Of a DNA stretch of 64,000 nt, positions 45,996-53,861 are shown piece after piece; positions within the stretch are counted from its first letter, which is position 1; the number at the start of each line of letters is the position of its first letter. The notes beneath the pieces were generated by a model. It saw only the letters and a program-made list of their open reading frames with translations, searched no databases and was not told the DNA's origin. Source of the DNA: Streptomyces venezuelae (GTDB lineage Bacteria; Actinomycetota; Actinomycetes; Streptomycetales; Streptomycetaceae); NCBI RefSeq assembly GCF_008642315.1, contig NZ_CP029192.1, positions 2,852,001 to 2,916,000 of the forward strand, given 5' to 3'. The position numbers were made by a program, and so were the translations under genes.

Positions 45996-47426
45996 ATGCG
46001 CCGTTCCAAAATCGTCTGCACGCTGGGCCCCGCCGTCGACTCCGAAGAGCAGCTCGTCTCGCTGATCGAGGCCGGCATGAACGTGGCCCGATTCAACTTC
46101 AGCCACGGCACGCACGCCGAGCACCAGGGGCGGTACGACCGCGTCCGCGCGGCCGCCACCAAGACCGGCCGTGCCATCGGTGTCCTCGCCGACCTGCAAG
46201 GCCCGAAGATCCGTCTGGAGACCTTCGCCGAGGGTCCCGTCGAGCTGGTGCGCGGTGACGAGTTCACCATCACCACCGAGGACGTCCCCGGCGACAAGTC
46301 CATCTGCGGCACGACCTACAAGGGTCTGCCCGGGGACGTCTCCAAGGGCGACCAGGTCCTCATCAACGACGGCAACGTCGAGCTGCGCGTCGTCGAGGTG
46401 GACGGCCCGCGCGTGAAGACGATCGTCGTCGAGGGCGGTGTCATCTCCGACCACAAGGGCATCAACCTGCCCGGCGCGGCCGTGAACGTGCCCGCCCTGT
46501 CGGAGAAGGACATCGAGGACCTCCGCTTCGCCCTGAAGATGGGCTGCGACATGGTCGCCCTGTCCTTCGTGCGCGACGCCAACGACGTCAAGGACGTCCA
46601 CAAGGTGATGGACGAGGAGGGCCGCCGGGTCCCCGTCATCGCCAAGGTGGAGAAGCCGCAGGCCGTCGCCAACATGGAGGGCGTCGTCGCGGCGTTCGAC
46701 GCCGTGATGGTGGCCCGTGGCGACCTCGCCGTCGAGTATCCGCTCGAGAAGGTCCCGATGGTGCAGAAGCGCCTCGTGGAGATGTGCCGCCGCAACGCCA
46801 AGCCGGTGATCGTCGCGACCCAGATGATGGAGTCGATGATCACCAACTCGCGCCCCACGCGCGCCGAGGCGTCCGACGTCGCCAACGCCATCCTGGACGG
46901 CGCCGACGCGGTCATGCTGTCGGCCGAGTCGAGCGTCGGCGCGTACCCGATCGAGACCGTCAAGACGATGTCGAAGATCGTGCAGGCCGCCGAGGGCGAG
47001 CTGCTCTCCAAGGGGCTCCAGCCGCTCGTGCCGGGCAAGAAGCCCCGTACGCAGGGCGGCTCGGTGGCCCGTGCCGCGTGCGAGATCGCGGACTTCCTGG
47101 GCGGCGAGGCGCTGATCGCCTTCACGCAGTCCGGTGACACGGCCCGCCGTCTCTCCCGCTACCGCGCGGCCCAGCCGATCCTGGCGTTCACCACGGACGA
47201 GTCGACCCGCAACCAGCTCACGCTGAGCTGGGGCGTGGACACCTACGTCGTGCCGCACGTCGACAACACCGACGCGATGGTCGAGCTCGTCGACGCCGAG
47301 CTGATCAAGCTCAACCGCTTCAACGACGGCGACACGGTCGTCATCACGGCGGGCTCGCCCCCCGGCGTCCCCGGCACCACCAACATGGTCCGGGTGCACC
47401 ACCTGGGCGGCGGCGAGCGCGACTGA
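45996..47426 (+). CDS. pyk: Pyruvate kinase
   Basis: A 476-residue glycolytic enzyme making pyruvate and ATP from phosphoenolpyruvate. The start is MRRSKIVCTLGPAVDSEEQL, with ARFNFSHGTHAEH, ADLQGPKIRLETF, the catalytic-Lys strand VPVIAKVEKPQAVANMEG, MVARGDLAVEYPLEKVPMVQK (read in parts), ATQMMESMI and AEASDVANAILDGADAVMLS. The regulatory C domain is present (FTQSGDTARRLSRYRAAQPI). A strong terminator follows at 47456. Confidence 0.97.
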   Translation: MRRSKIVCTLGPAVDSEEQLVSLIEAGMNVARFNFSHGTHAEHQGRYDRVRAAATKTGRAIGVLADLQGPKIRLETFAEGPVELVRGDEFTITTEDVPGDKSICGTTYKGLPGDVSKGDQVLINDGNVELRVVEVDGPRVKTIVVEGGVISDHKGINLPGAAVNVPALSEKDIEDLRFALKMGCDMVALSFVRDANDVKDVHKVMDEEGRRVPVIAKVEKPQAVANMEGVVAAFDAVMVARGDLAVEYPLEKVPMVQKRLVEMCRRNAKPVIVATQMMESMITNSRPTRAEASDVANAILDGADAVMLSAESSVGAYPIETVKTMSKIVQAAEGELLSKGLQPLVPGKKPRTQGGSVARAACEIADFLGGEALIAFTQSGDTARRLSRYRAAQPILAFTTDESTRNQLTLSWGVDTYVVPHVDNTDAMVELVDAELIKLNRFNDGDTVVITAGSPPGVPGTTNMVRVHHLGGGERD

Positions 47427-47455
47427 CCTCCGCTCCCCCGTACGACGCCGTACGA

Positions 47456-47494
47456 CGCCGAGGGCGCCCCCTGCGAAAGGGGGCGCCCTCGGCG
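47456..47494 (+). terminator. Strong terminator after pyk
   Basis: A perfect 17-bp stem (47456-47472 with 47478-47494, core GAGGGCGCCCCCT) has a five-base loop. It lies between the convergent pyk and exported-protein genes and should act in both directions. TTCGTT follows on the plus strand. Confidence 0.92.
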
Positions 47495-47520
47495 TTCGTT
47501 CACGTCCTCGTGAGCGGTTG

Positions 47521-48891
47521 CTAGCGGTCGATCGTCTGCTCCAGGCCCGGCACCGTCAGGGTGCCGCCGAACTGAGCGGCCTGCGTGACCTTCACCTTGG
47601 TGAAGTAGGCGATCGGGACGTTCAGCGGCGGCGGGTGCTCGGGGTCGAAGACGATCGGGATCAGGCCGAACAGGTTGCCCTGCAGCCGCTCCGTGTACAT
47701 GATCGTCTGCCCGTCGCGGATCGTGGACGTGGAGCCCTCGTCCGCCTTGATGTGGTACTTCGAGCCGTCGGGGCCGGGGGCGATCTGGTGCAGGTCGCCG
47801 ATGTCCGTGCCGTTGTCGACGGTGAACTTCAGCGCCTGCTTCTTCTTGCCGCCGGCCGTCGTCAGGTTCACGACGCCCTTGTAGTCGAGGCCCTTGAGGA
47901 GCAGGGAGCTGGCCTCCAGCTGCCACGGGTCGTCCGGGATCGGCACGGGTGTCTGCTCGGCGTCGCCGTCGACCTTCTTCTCGACCACGCACGGGAACGG
48001 CTTCTTGCCGTCCGCGTCCGGGGCCATGGGGTCCGCGGACTCTTCAGACTCCTCGGCCTTGTCGGACTCGTCGCCCTCGGCCTTGTCCTTGAGCTCGTCG
48101 GCCTTGTCCTTGAGCTCGTCGGCGCCGTCCTCGACCGGCTTGGTGACCTTGTCGGTCGTGTCCTTGACGGTGTCCTCGACCTTGTCCTCGGCCTTGGCCT
48201 TGTCCTCGGGCGACTTGGTCTCCTCCGAGGCGGAGGGGGACGGCGTCGCGTCCGGGGACTTCTCGTCGGCGGGCTTGTCGGAAGGCTCGTCGGCGGGCTT
48301 GTCGGGCGTGAAGACGTCCTTGAGCGCGTCGCCCACACCCAGCGGGTCCCAGGGGTTCTTGGTCTTGGAGGGCGTGGGGTCCGGCTCGGGCTCCTCGGCC
48401 GTGTCCTTGTCCCCGTCGCCGGAACCGGACTTGTCCGTACCGGCCTTGTCGCCGGAGGAGGAGGGCGTCGGCTCGGTGGAGTCCTTGCCCCCCTCGCCCT
48501 TGCCTGCCTCGTCCTTGGCCGCTTCGTCCTTGGCCGCCTCGTCCTTGGCCGCCTCGTCCTGCTCGGCCTTCTTCTTGGCGTCCTCGGCGTCCTTGGCGTC
48601 CTGCGCGTCCTTCGCTTCCTTTTCCAGGTCCTTGGAAGCGTCGTCCGGCGCCGTGACACACGGGCCGTCCCGGAAGGGGTTCTTGGGGACGCCCGGCTTC
48701 GCCTGCGCGAGCGTGGGCGTCAGGCCCATTCCCATGAGCACCGCACTCGGCATGGCCGCGAGGGCTATCGCCTTGCCCGCGGGCATCTGCAGACGGGTGA
48801 GCAGCGGCTTCCTGGGGGCCGCGTGACGCGGCCCGGATCTCGCACGGGACTCCCCCGCGGAGTCGTCGTGGTGCACCTCGTCAGCCTGCAC
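47521..48891 (-). CDS. Exported Lys/Asp/Glu-rich protein linked to the DUF6114/DUF6230 genes
   Basis: A 456-residue protein. A basic N-terminus is followed by a hydrophobic segment (AGKAIALAAMPSAVLMGMGLT, read in parts) and an ALAQA-like cleavage region. Residues about 75-300 are low-complexity, charged helical repeats (AAKDEAAKDEAAKDEAGK, ELKDKADELKDKA) mixed with Ser/Pro/Thr linkers. The C-terminal 150 residues are globular (PWQLEASSLLLKGLDYKGVV, PGPDGSKYHIKADEGSTSTI, PIVFDPEHPPPLNVPIAYF). The function is unknown. GTG 48891 has GGGAGG four bases upstream. Its first bases overlap the 3' end of the DUF6114 gene. The repeat region could span or interact with the cell wall. Confidence 0.75.
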   Translation of the reverse strand: MQADEVHHDDSAGESRARSGPRHAAPRKPLLTRLQMPAGKAIALAAMPSAVLMGMGLTPTLAQAKPGVPKNPFRDGPCVTAPDDASKDLEKEAKDAQDAKDAEDAKKKAEQDEAAKDEAAKDEAAKDEAGKGEGGKDSTEPTPSSSGDKAGTDKSGSGDGDKDTAEEPEPDPTPSKTKNPWDPLGVGDALKDVFTPDKPADEPSDKPADEKSPDATPSPSASEETKSPEDKAKAEDKVEDTVKDTTDKVTKPVEDGADELKDKADELKDKAEGDESDKAEESEESADPMAPDADGKKPFPCVVEKKVDGDAEQTPVPIPDDPWQLEASSLLLKGLDYKGVVNLTTAGGKKKQALKFTVDNGTDIGDLHQIAPGPDGSKYHIKADEGSTSTIRDGQTIMYTERLQGNLFGLIPIVFDPEHPPPLNVPIAYFTKVKVTQAAQFGGTLTVPGLEQTIDR

Positions 48892-49450
48892 GGTGCCTCC
48901 CGTTCGTCCCGTCCACCGGGCTCGTTGCTGACAGATCGTCGGTAGCGCTCGCACCGTCCACACCGTTCGGGCCGCCCGCGACCGCGGGCTCGGACGCCTT
49001 CTCCGTACGCCCCTTCGCGGCCCTCGCGCCCTTCGCGCCCTTGGCGGGCACGCTCCCGGGCTCACCCCAGGCGATGCCGAGGGCGCCGCCGATCAGTGCG
49101 AGCAGGAAGCCGACGAGGAAGCCGCCGATGTTGGAGACGACCAGGGAGACCAGGGCGAGCAGGATCGCCGCGACACCCGCGAAGACGCGCGTGTGCACCT
49201 GGAACCACATGGTCAGACCGAGCACCATCAGGAGTACGCCGATGATCAGCGAACCCGCTCCCGCCGTCGTGGCCAGGGCGAGTGTCAGGTTGCCGAGCTT
49301 GATGTTGCCGTAGGGCAGGTAGGCGATCGGCACGCCGCCAAGGATGGTGAGGAGGCCTGCCCAGAACGGGCGGGAGCCCCGCCAGGCCCGGAACTTCCTG
49401 CGGTAGACGGTGAGGAAGTGGTCGTTCGGCCCCGGTGACTTGGCGCTCAT
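48881..49450 (-). CDS. DUF6114 membrane protein
   Basis: A 189-residue membrane protein. A cytoplasmic start (PNDHFLTVYRRKFRAWRGSRPFWAG, read in parts) is followed by four hydrophobic segments (LLTILGGVPIAYLPYG, LALATTAGAGSLIIGVLLMV, FAGVAAILLALVSLVVSNIG, FLVGFLLALIGGALGIAW). The C-terminus is a charged Ala/Gly/Lys tail. This is the DUF6114 pattern; the function is unknown. ATG 49450 has AAGGAG nine bases upstream. It overlaps the next gene by 11 bp and follows the DUF6230 gene, with a hairpin between. Confidence 0.82.
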   Translation of the reverse strand: MSAKSPGPNDHFLTVYRRKFRAWRGSRPFWAGLLTILGGVPIAYLPYGNIKLGNLTLALATTAGAGSLIIGVLLMVLGLTMWFQVHTRVFAGVAAILLALVSLVVSNIGGFLVGFLLALIGGALGIAWGEPGSVPAKGAKGARAAKGRTEKASEPAVAGGPNGVDGASATDDLSATSPVDGTNGRHRAG

Positions 49451-49504
49451 GGGAAAACAGCTCCTTGGAACCGGCGGTACGTGAATTCGGTGAAGCTCTG
49501 TGGT

Positions 49505-49536
49505 GGCGGGCGGGAGAGTGGATCTCCCCGCCCGCC
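49505..49536 (-). terminator. Hairpin between the DUF6230 and DUF6114 genes
   Basis: Thirteen-base arms GGCGGGCGGGAGA and TCTCCCCGCCCGCC pair with one bulged base around a five-base loop, 62 bp after the DUF6230 stop. It is likely a partial terminator or stabiliser giving more DUF6230 mRNA than downstream mRNA. Confidence 0.65.
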
Positions 49537-49597
49537 CGGCCAGCCGCCGCCCCCTCCCCGCCCTGACGAACCGGCGGGTCAAGGGCTCAGCGAGTGC

Positions 49598-50230
49598 TTA
49601 GAAGCACTCCTTCTTGCCCTTGTGCAGCTTCATGTTGAGGCCGCTCAGCTTGAAGGTGCCGGCGCTGGTGGCCCAGGCCGTCTGCTCGATGTCCTTCAGG
49701 ATGGCGCGGTCGGCTTCCTGGGCGAAACCGTTGGGGTTCGCCTGCTCCTTGCCGCCCTTCATGCCGGGGCCCTTGGTGGAGGACCCGGCAGCGACACCGA
49801 TGTTGATGTCCCTGAACTCGGCGTCGGCATCGAGCTGCGCCACGTCGATGTACAGGTTCTTGGCCTCGACGGGCTTCTTGCCGCCGCCCGCGTTCAGCTG
49901 GAGCGTGACGTCGCCGAGCACCGGGATGTGCGTCACGACGGACTGGCACATGTTGGTGATCTCGGCCTTCTTGAAGGCGGAGACCGACACGGGGTGGGCG
50001 GCCTTCTTGCCCTCCATGTCGACACCGACGTCAACGCCGCCGTACTGAACCATTCCGTGGCCGTCGAGCTTGTCGGCCGAGACCTTGAACGACTGGCCGG
50101 ACACACTGAACGATGCCGCGAGCGCACCCTGCGAGAGGGCGACGCCTATCGCGGCGGTAGCCGCGACGCTCGGCACCATGACCACGGCGAACCGCTTCCA
50201 TCTGGTTCCGCCACGAGCCACAGATTCCAT
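49598..50230 (-). CDS. DUF6230 exported protein
   Basis: A 210-residue protein with a hydrophobic N-terminal anchor or signal (RFAVVMVPSVAATAAIGVALSQGALAA, read in parts). A beta-rich body follows (ASFSVSGQSFKVSADKLDGHG, VTLQLNAGGGKKPVEAKNLYIDV). Two Cys (NMCQS and the final KKECF) may form a disulfide. Repeated 'LxGxGxxQYGGV'-like strands are typical of DUF6230. ATG 50230 follows GGAGGAAA. It is the first gene of a minus-strand cluster with DUF6114 and the Lys/Asp-rich protein; I know the trio only as conserved and uncharacterised in streptomycetes. Confidence 0.82.
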   Translation of the reverse strand: MESVARGGTRWKRFAVVMVPSVAATAAIGVALSQGALAASFSVSGQSFKVSADKLDGHGMVQYGGVDVGVDMEGKKAAHPVSVSAFKKAEITNMCQSVVTHIPVLGDVTLQLNAGGGKKPVEAKNLYIDVAQLDADAEFRDINIGVAAGSSTKGPGMKGGKEQANPNGFAQEADRAILKDIEQTAWATSAGTFKLSGLNMKLHKGKKECF

Positions 50231-50875
50231 GACTTTCCTCCTTCTCGGACGTACATCTCCGGCCCTGGCTGCTCCCTTTCGGGCGGCTCAGCCGGGCAGG
50301 GATGGGAGAAGTGCTACGTCCTCGGGAAGGAGAGCGCCCGCATCGGAGGCGCGCAACCGCACCACGTTCACCGGCGATCACCCCCGAGCGACAACCACTG
50401 GTCGCGCCTGACGCATCACGCACAACCTCGCGGACAGGCCCTGCCGGTGACGGCAGAGACCCCCCTGTCCAGACCGGCGACGGCGTCACCGGCCTGCTCG
50501 GTGGGGACCCGAAAGGCCCGTTCCCGACTGGCTTTCGGGCTACGGGTCAACGGACCGAGCGTGGCCGATCGTGGTGCATTCTCGGCCCCCGCACAAGGGG
50601 GTTCGTTACTGGCTAGTAACGGCCGGATAACCGAAGCGCGACCGGGCGGTATCGGTCGGGCACGGACGGTGGCCCCCAGCGGTGTCGCAGAACGGGGCAT
50701 CATCGGACGTATCCACGCAGAGGGAAGCCGATGTCTTACTCGGAGTAACAGCGGCCGCAATTGCCAAGTTTTGGCAAAGTGCGGCCGCTGTGACGCCTGG
50801 GAACCAACTTTTCACTCCGGCATCACAACGCCCCGTGTTTAGGGACAGGTCAGCCGGGGGGGGTGGGGGTCGGGG
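50231..50875. promoter_or_regulatory. 645-bp gene-free region with palindromes
   Basis: Only low-quality frames occur here. It holds GTTACT-GGCT-AGTAAC at 50605-50620 and the related TTACTC-G-GAGTAA at 50736-50748, which look like two sites for one repressor. The nested hairpin at 50748-50791 follows. The promoter of the DUF6230 cluster must lie in this interval. Confidence 0.6.
50748..50791 (-). terminator. Nested two-stem hairpin downstream of the thioredoxin-TPR gene
   Basis: The outer perfect 12-bp stem is ACAGCGGCCGCA / TGCGGCCGCTGT. An inner perfect 7-bp stem is TTGCCAA-gtt-TTGGCAA. It begins about 85 bp after the stop of the minus-strand gene ending at 50876. There is no U-run. It abuts the TTACTC palindrome. 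Confidence 0.65.
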
Positions 50876-51865
50876 TCAGAAGAGGACCCGGGCGAGCGCC
50901 GTCCGCGCCGACGTCACGCGCGGGTCCTCGCCGCCCACGACCTCGAAGAGTTCGAGCAGCCGCACCCGCGCGGCGTCCCGGTCGTCGCCGACCGTGCGCC
51001 GGACCGTGTCGATGAGCCGCCCGAAGGCGTCCTCGACATGACCGCCCACCAGGTCCAGGTCGGCGGCGGCGATCTGCGCCCGCACGTCCGCGGGCCGCTC
51101 GGCCGCGTCCTTGCGGACCGCCTGCGCGTCCAGGCCCTGCACGCGCTGGAGCAGATCGGCTTGGGCGAGGCCGAGCTTGGCCTCGGTGTTGGCGGGGTCG
51201 TCGCTGAGCACGTTCTTGTACGCCTGCACGGCGCCGGCGAGATCGCCCGCGTCCAGCGCCTGCACGGCCGCTTCGAGCAGGGCGTCGTACGGACCGGCCG
51301 GCACCTCGGGCGCCGCGGGGGCCTGCTCGCCCTGCGCGTCGGCACCGCCGTCGACGACCAGGCCGGTCAGGCCGAAGCGCTCCTCGCCGACCTGGATGAG
51401 CTGGTCCAGGGTCTGGCGGATCTGCGCCTCGGGGGCGGCACCCTGGAAAAGGGGCAGGGCCTGTCCGGCCACCACCGCGAAGACAGCCGGGATCCCCTGG
51501 ACCCCGAACTGCTGCATCAGCATCTGGTTCGCGTCGACGTCGATCTTGGCAAGAAGGAAACGGCCGTTGTATTCCTGCGCGAGCCGCTCGAGGAGGGGGC
51601 CCAGCTGCTTGCACGGCTCGCACCACTCGGCCCAGAAGTCGATGACGACCGGGACCTCGGTGGAGCGCTGCAGGACGTCGCGCTCGAAGCCCGCCTCGTC
51701 GACATCGATGACGAGGGAGGCCGGGGAGATCGCGGCGCCCGCCGCGCCCCCGCCCTGCCGGGCCGCTTCGGCGCGCGCCTGCTCCGCCTTCGCCTTGGCC
51801 TCCTGGGCCGCCTTCACCGCGGCGAGGTCGACGACTCCGCTCATGGACATGTTCCGTGGCTGCAT
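50876..51865 (-). CDS. Thioredoxin-TPR protein (YbbN/CnoX-like co-chaperone)
   Basis: A 329-residue cytoplasmic protein. An Ala/Lys/Glu-rich helix covers residues 14-40. A thioredoxin domain (50-160) has the active site W81-C82-E-P-C85 instead of the usual CGPC, with DVDANQMLMQQFGVQGIPAVF. A helical TPR-like C-terminus (195-329) includes ALLEAAVQALDAGDLAGAVQAYKNVL (read in parts). The architecture matches YbbN/CnoX, which protects unfolding proteins from oxidation and hands them to chaperones. ATG 51865 follows GGAGG by eight bases. It is divergent from a TetR gene. Confidence 0.88.
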   Translation of the reverse strand: MQPRNMSMSGVVDLAAVKAAQEAKAKAEQARAEAARQGGGAAGAAISPASLVIDVDEAGFERDVLQRSTEVPVVIDFWAEWCEPCKQLGPLLERLAQEYNGRFLLAKIDVDANQMLMQQFGVQGIPAVFAVVAGQALPLFQGAAPEAQIRQTLDQLIQVGEERFGLTGLVVDGGADAQGEQAPAAPEVPAGPYDALLEAAVQALDAGDLAGAVQAYKNVLSDDPANTEAKLGLAQADLLQRVQGLDAQAVRKDAAERPADVRAQIAAADLDLVGGHVEDAFGRLIDTVRRTVGDDRDAARVRLLELFEVVGGEDPRVTSARTALARVLF

Positions 51866-52027
51866 GAGTACATCCTCCCCCAAGCCGTGCGGGAACCGTG
51901 CCCGTCCGTGACCCTCCGCCGGAATGCGGGGGCCTGGGGCGGCACGGTTCGAGTCCCTGTGGAGACCGGCGGACCGGTCGGTGGCCCGGGGTCCCCACCC
52001 CTGGCCGGTGCTGTGTGGTCTGTCGCT

Positions 52028-52052
52028 CGTAGCTTTCGCTACGGGTCGTAGC
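52028..52052. promoter_or_regulatory. Inverted/direct CGTAGC half-sites in the divergent spacer
   Basis: CGTAGC-TTTC-GCTACG (52028-52043) is followed by a third half-site CGTAGC at 52047-52052. It lies between the thioredoxin-TPR gene and the TetR gene and could be a regulator site. Confidence 0.4.
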
Positions 52053-52136
52053 GTAACTGTCGGCTCCCGGGCCTGGGGAGCCCCCTTCCGGTGATCTCCC
52101 TCACTCACCACCCCGAACGGCTCCGTACTGACCGGT

Positions 52137-52790
52137 ATGGTCGCCGCCATGCAGAGCCGCACGTCGTCCACCACGCCTCCCGCCCGCACCGGCGGCCGCC
52201 CGCGCAGCGCGGCCGCCGACGCCGCGATCCTGGAGGCGACCCGGCAGGGCCTCGTCGAACTCGGCTGGTCCAAGCTGACGCTGGGCGCCGTCGCCACGCG
52301 CGCGGGCGTCGCCAAGACGACCCTGTACCGGCGCTGGGCGGGCAAGAGCGAACTGGTCGTGGACGCGGTGGCGGAACTCTTCGACGAGCTCGAACTGCCC
52401 GACCGGGGCAGCCTCGCCGCGGACATCGAGGGCGTCGTCCTGCAGTTCGCGGTGCTGCTCGGGCGGCCCGAGACGAAGACGGCGCTCATGGCGGTGGTCG
52501 CGGAGTCCACGACGGACGAGCCCCTGCGGGACCGCATCCGCGCGTCCATCGTCGACCGCCAGAAGCGGCTCGTCCTCGCGGGCCGCAAGCGGGCCCAGGA
52601 GCGCGGCGAACTCCCCGCCGAACCCGACGCGGTCTCGGCGTCCCGCACCGCCGACCTCATCTTCGACGTGATCGCGGGCGCGGTGGTCCACCGCGCCCTG
52701 GTCAGCGCGGAACCGGTGGACGAGGAGTGGGCCCGCCGCTTCACGCTCCTGCTCCTGGGGGGTTTGGCGGCGGCGGCCGCACAGCCCTGA
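52137..52790 (+). CDS. TetR-family regulator
   Basis: A 217-residue TetR protein. The HTH is at residues about 22-68 (GRPRSAAADAAILEATRQGL, LTLGAVATRAGVAKTTLYRRW). The C-terminal TetR_C domain (ETKTALMAVVAESTTDEPLRDRI, read in parts; ADLIFDVIAGAVVHRALV) has no assigned ligand. No Shine-Dalgarno sequence precedes ATG 52137; ATG 52149 is an alternative, and leaderless translation is possible. The target is unknown; the divergent thioredoxin-TPR gene and itself are candidates. Confidence 0.85.
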   Translation: MVAAMQSRTSSTTPPARTGGRPRSAAADAAILEATRQGLVELGWSKLTLGAVATRAGVAKTTLYRRWAGKSELVVDAVAELFDELELPDRGSLAADIEGVVLQFAVLLGRPETKTALMAVVAESTTDEPLRDRIRASIVDRQKRLVLAGRKRAQERGELPAEPDAVSASRTADLIFDVIAGAVVHRALVSAEPVDEEWARRFTLLLLGGLAAAAAQP

Positions 52791-52817
52791 GCGGGTGACG
52801 GAGGCACGGTTCGGCCA

Positions 52818-52858
52818 GGGGCGCGGGGAACTGCGCGACCAGCCCCCACGACCCGCAG
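52818..52858 (+). repeat. Dispersed streptomycete intergenic repeat, copy D
   Basis: It begins GGGGCGCGGGGAACTGCGCG, then a short spacer and AGCCCCC. The same element occurs three times at 58409-58600. It sits between the convergent TetR and dehydratase genes and can fold (GGGGCGCGG... with ...CCCC). Confidence 0.75.
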
Positions 52859-52865
52859 CCGCAAC

Positions 52866-53861
52866 TCAGACCTGATACCGCTCAGGCGCGAACAGGGCAA
52901 GGTTCTCTGCGACCCAGGCCGACGTGTGCTTGAGCCCCTCCGAGAGGGAGACCTCAGGAACCCACCCGCCCCACTCCCGCGCCCGGGAGTTGTCCGACAG
53001 AAGCCGCTCCACCTCACTCCCCGAGGGACGAAGCCGCGCCGGATCGACGACCACGGACGCCTCCCGCCCCGACGCCGCGATCAACGCCTCCGCGAGGTCA
53101 CCGATGGAGATCTCCCGGCCCACGCCGAGGTTGACCGCGTGACCGAGCGCCCGGTCGGCGACCGCCATCGCCATGAAGCCGCGCGCCGTGTCCGTCACGT
53201 ACGTGAAGTCCCGCGTGGGCGTCAGCGACCCCAGCTTGATCTCCCGCGCGCCCGCGTGCAGTTGGGCGAGGATCGTGGGGATGACGGCGCGGGCCGACTG
53301 CCGCGGACCGTACGTGTTGAAGGGCCGCACCACCGTCACCGGCAGCTCGAACGCGTGCCAGTGCGAGAGCGCCATCATGTCGGCGCCGATCTTCGACGCG
53401 GAGTACGGCGACTGCGGCTGGAGCGGGTGCGCCTCGCTGATCGGCGCCGTCAGGGCGGTCCCGTACACCTCGCTCGTGGACGTGTGCACCATGCGCCGCA
53501 CGGAGTGCCTGCGGCACGCCTCCGCGACGTTCTCGGTGCCGACGACGTTCGTCTGGACGTACGCGCCCGGGGAGTCGTACGAGTAGGGGATGCCGATCAG
53601 CGCGGCGAGGTGGAAGACCGTGTCGCACCCGGCGACCGCGTCCATCACGCGCCCCGCGTCCCGCACGTCGCCCGCGATCATCTCGACCCGCGGGTCGCCG
53701 AGGAGGTGGGCCAGGTGGCCCTTCTCCGCGTACGGCTTGTAGTGCACGAACGCGCGGACCTTCGCGCCCGCTTCGAGGAGCTGGTCGACGAGCGTCGAGC
53801 CGATGAAACCCTCGGCGCCGGTGACGAGGACGGTGCGGTTCTGCCAGGAAAAGGTGCTCAT
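52866..53861 (-). CDS. LegB-like NAD-dependent sugar-nucleotide 4,6-dehydratase
   Basis: A 331-residue extended SDR enzyme. The Rossmann motif is TGAEGFIGSTL. GDVRD, HLAALIGIPYSYDSPGAYVQTN (read in parts), the Ser/Thr site HTSTSEVYG, the catalytic YSASK and RPFNTYGPRQSARAVIPTI (read in parts) closely match LegB-type UDP/GDP-GlcNAc 4,6-dehydratases. It likely makes a 4-keto-6-deoxy hexosamine nucleotide. No aminotransferase or synthase partner is present. The ATG overlaps the MurG-paralogue stop (ATGA), so the two are coupled. Confidence 0.85.
   Translation of the reverse strand: MSTFSWQNRTVLVTGAEGFIGSTLVDQLLEAGAKVRAFVHYKPYAEKGHLAHLLGDPRVEMIAGDVRDAGRVMDAVAGCDTVFHLAALIGIPYSYDSPGAYVQTNVVGTENVAEACRRHSVRRMVHTSTSEVYGTALTAPISEAHPLQPQSPYSASKIGADMMALSHWHAFELPVTVVRPFNTYGPRQSARAVIPTILAQLHAGAREIKLGSLTPTRDFTYVTDTARGFMAMAVADRALGHAVNLGVGREISIGDLAEALIAASGREASVVVDPARLRPSGSEVERLLSDNSRAREWGGWVPEVSLSEGLKHTSAWVAENLALFAPERYQV

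Noticed and set aside
50416..50842. Frames in the 50.2-50.9 kb gap as small genes
   Set aside because: They are Arg/Ser/Pro-rich, lack ribosome sites and codon bias, and overlap palindromes.
51940..51962. GGTTCGAGTCCC resembling a tRNA T-loop
   Set aside because: The flanking T-stem is mismatched (CACGG against CCCTG) and no acceptor, D or anticodon arm can be built from the surrounding bases.
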